Assembly (NCBI GenBank): GCA_024372495.1
Contig: CP099977.1
Span: 2,852,001-2,916,000 of the forward strand
Direction: 5' to 3'
DNA length: 64,000 nt
DNA from: Pseudarthrobacter sp. Fe7
Lineage (GTDB): Bacteria; Actinomycetota; Actinomycetes; Actinomycetales; Micrococcaceae
Numbering within the stretch: the first letter of the stretch is position 1; every line of letters begins with the position of its first letter. The position numbers and the translations under genes are program-made. This document shows, piece after piece, positions 54,430 to 64,000 of the stretch. The notes under the pieces are model-generated. The model had not been told where the DNA came from. It worked only from the letters and a program-made list of their open reading frames with translations, and searched no databases.

Positions 54430-57263
54430 TCACTCCTTGGCCCGGAACGCCGCTGCGAGGCTCGCTGCGTGACCGGATATTCAGCTTCCGGTACAGCCGC
54501 GTGAGGTGGTACTGCACCGTCTTTTCGGCCAGGAACAGGGCCCGGGCCGCTTCCTTGTTGGTTGCCCCGGCAGCCACAAGCTCGGCCACGGCCTGTTCCT
54601 GGGCGGTGAGCTGTTGATGGTGGCTGCCCACCGAGGAGAGCACGGGATCGGCCGGGTCCGGCAGGTTTCCCACGTCCAGGCCGGTGGCCTTCAGCTCGCG
54701 GTCGCACCGTTCCACGTAGGTTGCTGCGCCGAGGGTGTCATACAGGTCCCGCGCCGCCCGCAGCACCGATGAAGCCAGGCGCCGCTTTCCGGCCCGGCGC
54801 ATGCTTTGCCCGAACGCGAAACTGATCCGCGCCCGCAGATAGGGGCGGTTGAGCCCCCTGAGGTGTCCCAATGCCGCCTCGAAGTATCCCCTTGCCGTGT
54901 CCGGATCCCCCTGTGCGGCAAGCAGCCGCCCCCGCGCCCACGCCATCCGGGCCAGGTCGGAGGGGACTTCCCGCTCGCGGTGCACTCCTTCGAACGCGGT
55001 GAGGAACGTATCGGCAGCGTCGAGCTTGTCTGTCATGACCAGCGCGTTGACGTACGTGTCCTGCCAGGGCCAAAAGGACACCCGTTGATCGGTCCAGGGG
55101 TCCAGCTCAGCCAGCGGCTGCATGGCAGCCAGGGCACTTTCGTAGTCCGCCCGTGCCTCGTGGAAGCGGGCTCGCGCCAGGCTGGCCGGGACCTGCATGG
55201 CCCGGTAGGTTCCCGGCTGCACCGCGGCCTGCGAAACGTAGTAGCGTGCCCGCTCCCAGTCGCCCCGCATGGACCACAGCTCGGCGGCCGTCCAGTACAG
55301 CAGCGGCCGGATCAGCGGCATCCGCGAGGTTTCCAGCCGGACGCTTGCCCGGGAGATGGTGGCGGCGGCCGCATCCCAGTTGCCCAGCACAAGGTGGGTG
55401 CGGGCCAGCCAGGCCTCGGCCCACAGGGAGATCCGCAGTGATCCCCCGCGGTACTCGGTGGGGGCGGCCGACTCAAAATTCACCAGCGCGGATTCGGCGT
55501 TGTCCAGGCGCAGGGCAAGCCAGCCTGCGCCCATCTGCACCCGCTGCTTCTGGGCATTCTCGGCCGCCTGGGCAGAGGCCCGCTGGTAGGAGGCCTCGGC
55601 GTCGGCTATCCGGCCCTGGGCGTACAGGCCCAGGCCGTAGATGGCTTCCGACTCGATGTGCGCCGGCGTTCCGGGCTCCGTCAGGGCCATGGCGCGTTCG
55701 GCCCAGCCGGTGATCATCGGACCATCCCAGGACGCCACCCCGTGGAGAACGAATCGCTGGGCAACCTGCGCTGCCGCGGCGGGTTCGTGCTGCGGATTGC
55801 TGGTCCGCCAGGCCATCTCCAGGCGGCTTTCGGCGCTGTCATTCTGGCCGGACACCGTGGACAGGTACCCCAGCACCGAGGAGCGCAGGGGCGACGGCGG
55901 CAGGGCATCCACCGCCCCGGCCCAGGCCTGCGCCTGGGCAACGTTGCCGGAGCCCACCAGCGCGTCGACGGCTTTCAGGAGCCGGAGGTTCCGAGCCCGG
56001 ATATCGGGGGACAGCCGCGAGGCGGAGAACAGCGCGGTGGAGGCATCCTGCCATGCGCCCACGGTGGCCTGCCGACGGGCGAACTCTTCCAGTTCGGCGG
56101 CCAGGGTTTCGTCTGCGGCCGGGGTGGCGGCAGCCCGGTGGCCCAGCTGTTCGCCCTCGGACTGGACGGCCTCGGCGGCCTTCCGATGCAGGGCAATGCG
56201 CCGGCTGGGGACGATCTGTTCGTAGACGGCTTCCGCGGTGCCGGATTCGAGGAAGGCGACGGCGGAGCGGGACTGGTCCACGGACAGTCCCAGCAGCCCG
56301 GCGCGGTGCCCCTCATCGAGTACCGGCATGACGGATTCCAGGCCGCCCACCCTGGCCACCTCAGCCAGGCCCGCGCCGGGGCCGAGCACCGAGGTGGCTT
56401 CCGCGGCGGCCACCAGGGCGGGGGACGCGGCGGCCAGGACGCTGCGGACCCTCGCGCGCACCCGGGAAGTAGGCGGCAGGGAAGGGAACCACGACTGCCA
56501 GGTCTCCGGGGGCAGCTCACGGAGCAGGCTCCACGACGGACCGGGCTATTCCGCCGGTGTGCGTCACCAGGCCGTGGGCCGCCGTCGCGCTGAGGTCCAG
56601 GCCGAACAGGCTCCGGGCCACGTCCTGGACCTGCTGCGGCGAGAGGGGTTCCAGCGGAATGCGGACCACCTGGTGGCCGGTGAGGAAGTCGAGCACGCCA
56701 GCAGGGACACGGGGCGCGTCTACAGGGTTGAGGGTCAGCAGGAACAGGACCCGCTTCTCGTGCAGCCTGCGCATGACGAAGGTGAGGATGCGCAGGCTCG
56801 CCTCGTCGAGCTTGTGGACGTCGTCGACGGCGACCACCACGCTGCCGTGCGTCTGCAAACCTTCGAGATGGGTGCTGAGGGTGGAGGCGTAGTTGACCAC
56901 CTGGTCGGGGGTCAGGGAGGCGACCGGCCCCGGCGCCAGGGCCGGCCCGCCGTCGTAATCCTTTGCCGTCCGGAGCGGCAGCGTCCGCATGAGCTGGGAG
57001 TAGCCGGCCAGGGCGAACTGCGCCTCCCAGTCGTCCCCCATGGCGGACAGCACGCGGACGCCGCGGGCGGCCGTCCGGCAGTGGTCAAGGAAGAGTTCCA
57101 GGAGCGCGGTTTTGCCGGAGCCGGAGGGGCCGGAGAGGACCACGGTTCCCACGTTGCCCTTGCGGACGCTGCGGAGGATTTCCAGCAGCTGCTCGAACGC
57201 CCCGGCCCGGCCCGCCAGCGGGAAGTCCTCCGCCATCTCGCCCTGGGTGGAGCCCGCTGTCAT
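54430..57263 (-). CDS. LuxR-family ATPase regulator (LAL/MalT-like; two frameshifts as sequenced)
   Basis: Large regulator of about 943 residues. Walker A is VVLSGPSGSGKTALLELFLD near 45, Walker B VVVAVDDVHKLDE, and a STAND-type ATPase region follows. A long TPR-like helical region runs through the middle (AWAGAVDALPPSPLRSSVLG). The LuxR helix-turn-helix at the end is LTAQEQAVAELVAAGATNKE, AARALFLAEKTVQYHLTRLY. Frames shift at 56526-56530 and 54458-54462, both AGGCT at AGCT. The corrected ending is SELAAAFRAKE. It is read toward catC and away from benD, with 58 bases between its start and the benD stop. It is a likely activator of ben or cat genes. Confidence 0.83.
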
Positions 57264-57321
57264 GGCCGCAATCCTACCGGAGCGGCCTGGGCGCCCCCAT
57301 GGAGTGCATCCATCGGATGCA

Positions 57322-58149
57322 CTAGCCCAGGTCGCCGCCGGCCACCGGGAGGATGCTGCCGGTCAGGTAGGACGCCTCGTCCGAGGCAAGGAACACGATG
57401 GGCGCGGCCTGCTCGTCCAGGGTGCCGTAGCGCTTCATGAACGAGGACTCCACCGTCTGGTCAACGATGGTTTGGTACCAGTCCTTCTCGGTGGCGGATT
57501 CGGCGTCCGGCCCGCGCTTGACCTTGCGCGGCGGGGCTTCCGTGCCGCCCGGGGCGGTGGCCACCACGCGGATGCCGCGCCCGGCCACCTCCATGGCCAG
57601 CGACTGGGTCAGGGCGTTCACGCCGCCTTTTGCCGCGGCGTAGGGCACCCGGTGCATTCCCCGGGTGGCTACCGAGGAGACGTTCACGATCGTGCCGGAG
57701 CCCTGCTCCATCATGGCCGGCAGGACCGCCCGGCAGGTCCAGAGCGTGGGAAAGAGGGAGCGGCGGATTTCCTTCTCGATCTTGTCCTCGTCGTACTCCT
57801 GGTAGGGCCGGGCCCAGATGGTCCCGCCCACATTGTTGACCAGGACGTCCACCCGCCCATGGGCGGCGAGGGCGGCCTTGATGGCCTGGGTGGCGCCGGC
57901 GAAGGTTTCCAGGTCCGCGGTGACGGACGTGGCCGAGCCGCCCGAACCCGACGCTTTGGCGGCCTCCCCGATGCCGCGGGCAACATCGTGGACCAGGTCC
58001 GCGCGGTCCACCAGGACCACGGCGCCCCCTTCGGCGCCGATGCGTTCGGCCACCTTCTGGCCGATCCCCTGGGCGGCACCGGTGACGACGGCGACCTTGC
58101 CGCCGAACCTGCCCGGGGTCACGTATTGCCCGGCGTACGGCGCGGCCAT
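57322..58149 (-). CDS. benD: benzoate cis-diol dehydrogenase (BenD)
   Basis: SDR of 275 residues. The NAD motif is VVTGAAQGIGQKVAER, then VLVNNVGGTIWARPYQEY, and catalytic VSSVATRGMHRVPYAAAKGG (Tyr/Lys). It oxidises and decarboxylates the 1,6-dihydroxycyclohexadiene carboxylate made by BenABC, giving catechol. Its ATG overlaps the benC stop (TGATG), so it is coupled to benC. ATG at 58149 is clear. Name and reaction rest on the SDR motifs plus position in the benABCD operon. Confidence 0.9.
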   Translation of the reverse strand: MAAPYAGQYVTPGRFGGKVAVVTGAAQGIGQKVAERIGAEGGAVVLVDRADLVHDVARGIGEAAKASGSGGSATSVTADLETFAGATQAIKAALAAHGRVDVLVNNVGGTIWARPYQEYDEDKIEKEIRRSLFPTLWTCRAVLPAMMEQGSGTIVNVSSVATRGMHRVPYAAAKGGVNALTQSLAMEVAGRGIRVVATAPGGTEAPPRKVKRGPDAESATEKDWYQTIVDQTVESSFMKRYGTLDEQAAPIVFLASDEASYLTGSILPVAGGDLG

Positions 58150-59721
58150 CAGTGGGCGGCCTTGGCGTCGATGGCACCGACCATGGTGCCCTTGGCATCC
58201 TGGGCGTGGGCCATGATGACTTCGCGCAGCCGGGCTTTGTCCCCGCGTTCAAAGGCGTCGACGACGTCGAGGTGGTCCTGCGTGACGCGCTCGAAGATCG
58301 GTGTGCCGGCTTCGAAGGCTGCGGCCATCTGGGCGTGGACGTCCAGGCGGCGGTAGGACTCCAGGAGCATCGGGTTGTCGCAGATCGCGAAGAGGTACTC
58401 GTGGAATTCCTCGTTGGTGCGTGCAAACGCGTCGGGATCGGTGATGTTTCCGTCCTGCACCGACCCGGTGGTGGCTTCGGCCAGGCGGCGGAACTGGCGC
58501 AGGCTGCTCCTGGCTGAGCCGTCCCAGCAGCAGTTCGCTGACTGCAAGCTCCAGGCCCATGCGGGCGTCCAGGCTGGGCGAAGCTGTCCTCCTTGCGGAA
58601 ATCCAGCCTGCCGGTCTCCAGCGAGGATACGGCCTCGCCGCGGGTCATGGTGTCGCCATCGGCCTGGATTTTCTCAACCGGAGCCGGGGCACCCGTTTCG
58701 GCGTCGCCTCCGGTGGTTTCCTTCGGCGCGAACCGTTCGAAGTAGAAGTTGGCGGGCTTGATGCCCTCGGTGTCCAGCCATTTGGAGACGGCGTTGACCA
58801 TGGGCGGCGGACCGCAGAGGTAGATGTCCACGTCGCCGTCGTTGAGGTGCTTCGGTTCGATGATCTGGGTGACGTAGCCGGTGTGCGGGGCGGAGGTACC
58901 GGGCTCGGAGGCGATGTAGTCCCAGGTGAAGCCGGGCAGTTTCGCTTCGTAGGCGCGCAGCCAGTCCAGGCCCACGATGTCCGCCTCGCGGGTGAGCCCG
59001 TAGATCAGGTGGACCGGGGTGGAGGGCGGGTTTTCGGCGAGCTTTTCCAGGATGGACAGGAGCGGGGCCAGGCCGGTGCCGCCGGCCAGGAGCAGCAGGG
59101 GCCGCTTGGGCTCGCGCAGGAAGAACGATCCGTAGGGGCCGGTGAAGTTGATGGTGTCACCCACGGCGGCGCGGTCGCGGAGGTACTCGGACATGGCGCC
59201 CTGGGGGTCACCCGGACCATGAAGGATGCGTCCTGGACCTCGGGGCCGCTGCTGAAGGAGTAGGAGCGCTCGGCGTCGGTGCCGGGGACTTTGAGGTTGA
59301 CGTACTGTCCGGGGAGGAAGGCCAGCGCGTCGCGGTTGTCCACCTCAAGAGTGAAGGAGACCGTGGTGTCCGTGTGCCGGTTGAGCTCCTTGATGGTGGA
59401 GGTGAAGGACGCGGCTGCCGTCTTCGCCGATTCGGACGTGGCCGGGATCTGGATGGCGAGGTCCGACTCCGGCACGGCCTGGCAGGTGAGCAGGTAGCCC
59501 TTTTCGAGTTCCTCCTCCGTCATGGCGTCGTCGATGAAGTCGCCCGGGTCGAAGGAGCCGGAATCGCAGAAGGCCTTGCAGGTGCCGCAGGCGCCGTCCC
59601 GGCAGTCCGATGGAATGTTGATGCGTGCCTTATAGGCGGCATCCATGACGGTCTCATAGTCGCCGACCTTGATGACCTTGGTGACGCCGTCCTCGAAGCT
59701 GAGGGCTACTTTGTGGCCCAT
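58149..59721 (-). CDS. benC: benzoate dioxygenase reductase with C-terminal FCD domain (three frameshifts as sequenced)
   Basis: Corrected length is about 523 residues. The 2Fe-2S domain is CRDGACGTCKAFCDSGSFDP and YLLTCQ. FAD site is GQYVNLKVPGTDAERSYSFS. NAD site is LLLLAGGTGLAPLLSILEKL and the end CGPPPMVNAVSKWL. After ANFYFERFAPKETTGG and a linker, a GntR-type FCD ligand domain follows: MGLELAVSELLLGRL, DPDAFARTNEEFHEYLFAIC, QDHLDVVDAFERGDKARLRE. Frames break at 59203-59207 (missing base), 58571 and 58501 (both AGGCT). It has no DNA-binding helix. It passes electrons from NADH to BenAB. The start is ATG 59721 with AGGAGG. Confidence 0.88.
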
Positions 59722-59843
59722 GGGGTCCTCCTGACTGTCCGGGCGCGCCATCGCGGTCCGGAAAAGTTATGGCGTGCCCGGTGGGCACAGGGTGGAAAAT
59801 GTCGTGCGGCGCCCGCAGGTCCCGGGCGCCGGCTGCTGGCAGG

Positions 59844-60380
59844 TCAGATCATGTAGACGTCCACCACGTGGTGGATGTAGTCGTTCTTCAGGACCACCTT
59901 CTTCTTCAGGATCACCGGCTGCGGGCCGGAAAGGTCCAGGGTGTAGTAGCTGGTGCCGAAATAGGTGTCCGTCGTGTTGTAGCGGAAGTAGAGGGTGAAC
60001 CAGTTGAAGCGCACGTCCACCGTGCCGCCGTCGTTCGCCAGCACCTCGACGTCCGTGATGTTGTGGCCCGTGCGGGGCTCCGGGAGGGAAGTGGCCGAGG
60101 ACCTGTCGGTCTTGATCCGGAACACCCGGTCCTCGATGCCGCCCCGGTTGTCGTAGTAAATCAGGGAGATCTCGTTCTGGGGGTCCTGGGTCAGTTGGTC
60201 GTCCACGTCCCAGGCCGGCATCCAGAATTCGGAGTCCGGGTGGTAGCACTCCAGCCATTCATCGAACTGGCGGTCATCAAGCAGGCGGGCTTCCCGGTAG
60301 AGGAACGCCCGGACGGTTTCGAGGGTTGCGATCTCCTCCGCGGTCTTCAGGGCCGGGGTGGTGTGGGTCAGGTTGGTCAT
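59844..60380 (-). CDS. benB: benzoate 1,2-dioxygenase small subunit
   Basis: This 178-residue beta subunit of a ring-hydroxylating dioxygenase is a cystatin-like alpha+beta fold. It contains RAFLYREARLLDDRQFDEWL, ECYHPDSEFWMPAWDVDD, ISLIYYDNRGGIEDRVFRI and the C-terminal YIHHVVDVYMI. It supports the BenA trimer in the alpha3beta3 oxygenase. It lies 35 bases downstream of benA and 122 bases upstream of benC on the minus strand. Intact frame and normal length. Confidence 0.93.
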   Translation of the reverse strand: MTNLTHTTPALKTAEEIATLETVRAFLYREARLLDDRQFDEWLECYHPDSEFWMPAWDVDDQLTQDPQNEISLIYYDNRGGIEDRVFRIKTDRSSATSLPEPRTGHNITDVEVLANDGGTVDVRFNWFTLYFRYNTTDTYFGTSYYTLDLSGPQPVILKKKVVLKNDYIHHVVDVYMI

Positions 60381-60415
60381 GGGTTCTGCGCTCTCTGTGG
60401 TTCCGGCGGGCTCTC

Positions 60416-61801
60416 TCAGGCGGTGACGGGAACGGATTCCAGGGCGGAACGCTCCTCTTCCTCCGCCAGGGCCCGGTCCATGACTTCCTTCCAGTACCCG
60501 TGCTGGATGGGGTAGAGGCCCTCATCTTCGGTGCGCACGCCGGAGGCGATCACCCGGGTCATGCCCAGGGCCTGTGCCTGCTCGTCCGGGCCGGTGATCT
60601 CGTGGGTGGAGCCGCGGGTCATGTCGTTCCACGGGGCGCTGGTGGCCCAGTAGGTCTTGTTGCAGGAGCGGAATTCCTCCAGGTCGTCCGGCGTGGCCAT
60701 GCCCGTGGCGTTGAAGAAGTCCTCGTACTGGCGGATGCGCTTGGAACGGTTTTCCTGGGACTCCCCCTTGGGGGCGATGCAGTAGATCGTCACCTCGGTC
60801 TGGTCCGCGGAGATCGGCCGGAAGTGGCGGATCTGCGAGGAGAACTGGTCCATGATGTAGACGTTCGGGTAAAGGCACAGGTTGCGCGAGATGTTGATCA
60901 TGAAGTTCGCCATCTCCTCGCCGTACTTGGCCACAAGCTCGTCGCGGCGGTCCCACAACGGGCGGTCCTGGGGGTTGGTCCACTCCTGCCACAACAGCAG
61001 GTGCCCATGGTCGTAGGAGTAGAAGCCGCCCTTGACCTTGCCCCACTTGCCGGCGTCCATGGCCTTGGTCTTGTTGGCCGAATCCCCGGCGCTGCGGCGG
61101 GCCGTGGTGGCCGCGTAGTTCCAGTGCACGGCGGTGACGTGGTAGCCGTCGGCGCCGTTCTCGGCCTGGACCTTCCAGTTGCCGTCGTAGGTGTAGGTGG
61201 AGGATCCGCGCAGCACTTCCAGGCCCTCGGGTGACTGGTCCACGATCGAGTCGATGACCTTGGTGGCATCGCCCAGGTGCTCCTCGAGGGGGAGCACGTC
61301 GGCTTTCAGCGAGCCGAACAGGAAGCCGCGGTAGGACTCGAAGCGGGCCACCTTGGTGAGGTCGTGTGAGCCTTCCTTGTTGAAGGTCTCGGGGTAGCCT
61401 GCGTTCCGGGAGTCCTTGACCTTCAGCAGCTCACCGGAGTTCTTGAAGGTCCAGCCGTGGAACGGGCAGGTGAAGGTAGTGCGGTTGTCCGTCTTGCGGC
61501 GGCACAGCATGGCGCCGCGGTGCGAACAGGCGTTGACCAGGCAGTTCAGGTTTTCATCCTTGTCCCGGGTGATCATCACCGGGGTGCGGCCGATATACGT
61601 GGTGAAGTAGTCGCCCACGTTGGGGATCTGCGACTCGTGGGCGAGGTACACCCAGTTGCCTTCGAAGATGTGCTTCATCTCGAGTTCGAAGATCTCCTGG
61701 TCGGTGAAGATCTCGCGCTTGGCCCGGATGACGCCGTTCGCACGGTCGTCGATCACGGCGTCGGCAAGGACCTCGCGGGCATGGATCAGGTTCTCGGTCA
61801 T
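60416..61801 (-). CDS. benA: benzoate 1,2-dioxygenase large subunit
   Basis: This 461-residue catalytic subunit has a Rieske cluster at [12 protein letters not shown] and CPFHGWTF (CxH...CxxH), and a mononuclear iron site at [16 protein letters not shown]. It adds O2 to benzoate to form the cis-1,2-diol. I chose ATG 61801, which has AAGGAG seven bases upstream, over the in-frame ATG at 61816. It leads the minus-strand benABCD operon and is divergent from catA, with 324 bases between starts. Confidence 0.93.
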   Translation of the reverse strand: MTENLIHAREVLADAVIDDRANGVIRAKREIFTDQEIFELEMKHIFEGNWVYLAHESQIPNVGDYFTTYIGRTPVMITRDKDENLNCLVNACSHRGAMLCRRKTDNRTTFTCPFHGWTFKNSGELLKVKDSRNAGYPETFNKEGSHDLTKVARFESYRGFLFGSLKADVLPLEEHLGDATKVIDSIVDQSPEGLEVLRGSSTYTYDGNWKVQAENGADGYHVTAVHWNYAATTARRSAGDSANKTKAMDAGKWGKVKGGFYSYDHGHLLLWQEWTNPQDRPLWDRRDELVAKYGEEMANFMINISRNLCLYPNVYIMDQFSSQIRHFRPISADQTEVTIYCIAPKGESQENRSKRIRQYEDFFNATGMATPDDLEEFRSCNKTYWATSAPWNDMTRGSTHEITGPDEQAQALGMTRVIASGVRTEDEGLYPIQHGYWKEVMDRALAEEEERSALESVPVTA

Positions 61802-62125
61802 GGCGTGCTCCTTCATTGGAGATTGCTGGACGGATGGTCGGAGGTCCACTCGGGAAGAGGCTTCGGCGGCGGACGTTGTCCAGCAATTCTTGCCGCTCGT
61901 GATTGGCCTCACATCAGGCAAATACCTAGGTTCTACCAAGGGTGTGTTTATGTACTGATAATGACTCAAAAGACGCCCAGTTGATATTTGTAGCGTCCTT
62001 ATCTTCCTGCTTACGATGAGACCGAAATCACGCGGTGCGGCGCAGGTGGAACAGTGCGCCCCGCAGCCCGCGTCGGGTGCAGGAGCCCTTCCTGTCACCA
62101 TTCAATGAAGAAGGTGGACATCGTC
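61802..62125. promoter_or_regulatory. divergent benA/catA promoter region
   Basis: Gap of 324 bases without a gene. The AT-richer part around 61900-62010 (ACCTAGGTTCTACCAAGGG, then TGATAATGACTC) is the likely control region for both operons. Several short dyads occur, but none stands out as a defined operator. LysR catR and the LuxR-type ATPase regulator are the available candidates to bind here. Confidence 0.4.
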
Positions 62126-63007
62126 ATGACCCAAACCCCAACCGACAGCCGCACGCAAAACGAAGGCACCGCCGTCGAAGCAGGCACCAAGGCAACCGAG
62201 CGGTTCGCCACGTCGGGCAAGCTCTCCAAGGTGGAAGTGTCCAAGGAACGGGTGAGCCTGCTGGCCGGCGCGCTGATCAAGGCCGCCAACGACATCGTCG
62301 TGGAACACCAGGTCACCTATGAGGAGTACAACGCGCTCAAAGCATGGCTCATCAAGGTGGGCACGGACGGTGAATGGCCACTGTTCCTCGACGTCTGGCT
62401 TGAGCACACTGTGGAGGACGTCAACTCCCAAGACCGTCCCGGCACCGTGGGCACCATCGAGGGCCCTTACTACGTCCCCAATTCCCCGGAACTTCAGACG
62501 CCCGCCACCGTGGAAATGCGCGACGGCGAAGAGGGCACCCCGCTGCGCTTCAGCGGCCAGTTCACCGACACCGACGGCAACCCCATCCAGGGTGCCGAGG
62601 TGGAGATCTGGCACGCAGACGCCGCCGGTTTCTACTCCCAGTACGCGCCTGGCATGCCCGAGTGGCTCTTCCGGGCCACCGTCAAGGCCTCGGACGACGG
62701 CCGGTTCGAAATCAATACAATGCGTCCGGCGCCCTACCAGATTCCCACGGACGGGGCCTGCGGGCAGCTGATCAGCGCCGCGGGCTGGCACGCGTGGCGT
62801 CCGGCGCACATCCATATCAAGGTGTCCGCACCCGGCTATGAGCCTGTCACGCAGCAGCTGTACTTCCCCGGCGACCCCCACAACGCAGACGACATCGCCT
62901 CGGCCGTGAAGCCTGAACTGATGCTGGACCCCCGACCCCGTACCGATGGAAAGGGCGAGGAAGTAGTTTATGACTACGTCCTGGCGAAGCAGGGCCAGAA
63001 GAAGTAG
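62126..63007 (+). CDS. catA: catechol 1,2-dioxygenase
   Basis: Intradiol ring-cleavage enzyme of 293 residues that opens catechol to cis,cis-muconate. Fe(III) ligands are visible: Tyr in EGPYYVPNSPEL, Tyr in RPAPYQIPTDGAC, and two His in WRPAHIHIKVSAPGY. The N-terminal helical dimer domain covers about 30-110. The ATG at 62126 follows AAGGTGG. An in-frame ATG at 62105 is less likely. It is divergent from benA and ends before a strong terminator at 63036-63071. Confidence 0.94.
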   Translation: MTQTPTDSRTQNEGTAVEAGTKATERFATSGKLSKVEVSKERVSLLAGALIKAANDIVVEHQVTYEEYNALKAWLIKVGTDGEWPLFLDVWLEHTVEDVNSQDRPGTVGTIEGPYYVPNSPELQTPATVEMRDGEEGTPLRFSGQFTDTDGNPIQGAEVEIWHADAAGFYSQYAPGMPEWLFRATVKASDDGRFEINTMRPAPYQIPTDGACGQLISAAGWHAWRPAHIHIKVSAPGYEPVTQQLYFPGDPHNADDIASAVKPELMLDPRPRTDGKGEEVVYDYVLAKQGQKK

Positions 63008-63035
63008 CACGCAAACTGGGAGATACCCCCGCACG

Positions 63036-63071
63036 GGAGGCGCTCCGGAGCTGATGCTTCGGAGCGCCTCC
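63036..63071 (+). terminator. intrinsic terminator after catA
   Basis: Arms GGAGGCGCTCCG (63036-63047) and CGGAGCGCCTCC (63060-63071), perfect 12 pairs with a 12-base loop, are followed by GGTTTTT. It lies 28 bases downstream of catA and 29 bases upstream of the benE start, so benE is either expressed by read-through or from its own promoter. Confidence 0.8.
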
Positions 63072-63099
63072 GGTTTTTCCGCCCCAGCCAGGAGCCCCG

Positions 63100-64000
63100 A
63101 TGAGCCGTCCCCGCCACCGCCCGACCGCCAGTTCCGTCGAGCCAGCCCCGCCGGCGCCGGAACCCTTGCTGGAACGTCCGGGGGTCCGGCCCGCAGGCCC
63201 CCGCCGGGTTCTTCGCGACCTGGGCCTGTCCTACGTCTCCAACGGAGCAATCGGGCTCATTTTCGCGGCATCAGGCCCCATAGCCGTCACCCTTGCCGTA
63301 GGGACTGCGGGCGGCCTGACCCAGGGCCAGCTGTCATCCTGGATTTTTGGCATTCTCTTTTCCGGCGGGGCAGCGACCCTGCTGATGTCGCTCATTTACC
63401 GGCAGCCCCTTGGCTTCGCCTGGTCCATTCCCGGCACGGTGCTCCTGGGACCTTCCCTCCAGCACCTGACCTTCCCTGAAGTCGTGGGGGCCTTCTTCAC
63501 GTCCGGCGTCCTGATTCTCGCTTTGGGCGCCACCGGGGTGGTGCGCAAAGCCATGGGGCTGGTACCCATGCCCATCGTGATGGCCATGGTGGCCGCGGTG
63601 TTCCTGAAGTTCGGCACAGACATCGTCGCCTCCACCCAGGACAACCCGGCGGTGGCTGTTCCGATGGTGGCCGCGTTCCTGATCCTTACTGCGGTGCCCA
63701 TGCTTGGCAGGTTCCTGCCGCCGGTCCTGGGCACCCTCGTGGCAGGCTGCATTGCCGTGGCGGCCAGCGGCCAGTTCCTTCTCCCGCAACGCGGGCCGCT
63801 CCTGGCCACGCCGGTTTTCACCGCCCCGGAATTCACCTGGGCCGCCCAGGCTCGAACTGGTGGTTCCCCTGGCCCTGACTGTTTTGTTCGTTCAAAACGG
63901 CCAAGGCATCGCCGTCCTCCGGGCCGCAGGCCATAATCCGCCGGTCAATGTCTTCGCCGTCGTTTCCGGCGCCTTCTCTGTGCTGAACGCCGGCTTTGGC
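63100..64000 (+). CDS. benE: benzoate transporter BenE (cut by window edge; one frameshift as sequenced)
   Basis: The N-terminal about 300 residues of a BenE-family secondary transporter are visible. AGGAGCC precedes the ATG. Helices are readable, including SYVSNGAIGLIFAASGPIAV, YRQPLGFAWSIPGTVLLGPS and VPMPIVMAMVAAVFLKFGTD. At 63848-63852 AGGCT replaces AGCT. The other frame then continues LELVVPLALTVLFVQNGQGI to the window edge. BenE imports benzoate with protons. It complements the MFS importer at 50.6 kb. The C-terminus lies outside the window. Confidence 0.85.

Noticed and set aside
57461..58148. Protein fusion running from BenC through the benD region in another frame
   Set aside because: The frame is a shadow of benD and the FCD region. 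Its product there is Arg/Pro/Gly-rich with no domain, and the real benC frame returns after two one-base corrections.
5729..63852. Programmed ribosomal frameshifting in many genes
   Set aside because: The affected genes are unrelated, some need +1 and some -1 correction, and the sites are AGCT or G/C runs without slippery-sequence or structure logic. Sequence error is simpler.

Overview
The window is about 64 kb of high-GC DNA that reads like a soil actinobacterium of the Micrococcaceae (Arthrobacter or Pseudarthrobacter type). The clues are strongly GC-biased codons, a mycothiol-dependent enzyme, LGFP-repeat secreted proteins, SCO1664/MSMEG_4193-type genes, and actinobacterial forms of the ben/cat and formate dehydrogenase operons. 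The genus is inferred from gene content. No rRNA or marker gene is present to prove it.

Layout. 1-3.1 kb (minus): the start of a flavin reductase, a 5'-3' exonuclease, and a GTP cyclohydrolase II fused to a flavin-dependent monooxygenase. 3.3-11 kb: a BNR-propeller protein, a MoxR/VWA pair, a 54-bp tandem repeat, a histidine phosphatase with an SCO1664 protein, an SGNH hydrolase and a broken metallo-hydrolase. 11-19.4 kb: DUF1206 membrane protein, a UvrA paralogue, an SDR, and a small catabolic cluster (crotonase, flavin reductase, MHS transporter) facing an IclR regulator. 19.6-27.2 kb: flotillin pair, an AKR/SMP-30/YciI operon, a P450, a lytic transglycosylase, a one-TM protein and a P-loop kinase.

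27.2-37.1 kb is a complete selenocysteine island: selB, selA and tRNA-Sec on the minus strand, selD on the plus strand, then the formate dehydrogenase operon fdhA-fdhB-nrfD, whose alpha subunit has an in-frame UGA followed by a SECIS-like hairpin. 37-41.7 kb is a gene-poor stretch with a SpoIIAA-like protein, an interrupted DoxX gene, a long non-coding segment ending in a terminator, and fused scars of an IS110-type transposase and a serine resolvase. 41.8-46.3 kb: alcohol dehydrogenase, DUF1178 and lactonase-like MBL genes, divergent from a GAF/PucR regulator. 46.5-50.3 kb: secreted CAP/LGFP protein, phosphoesterase and a mycothiol-dependent isomerase-family protein.

50.6-64 kb is a benzoate-to-catechol ortho-cleavage cluster. 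A transporter (MFS) and BenE bring benzoate in. BenABC and BenD convert it to catechol. CatA, CatB and CatC take catechol to the 3-oxoadipate enol-lactone. A LysR (catR) and a large LuxR-type ATPase regulator sit among them.

A striking feature of the sequence itself: about 28 genes' worth of single-base frameshifts fall into two classes. Sixteen extra bases all lie at AGCT (read as AGCCT or AGGCT). About twelve missing bases mostly lie in G or C runs. This looks like a systematic sequencing artefact, perhaps caused by base modification at AGCT, so most frameshifted genes are annotated here as probably intact.
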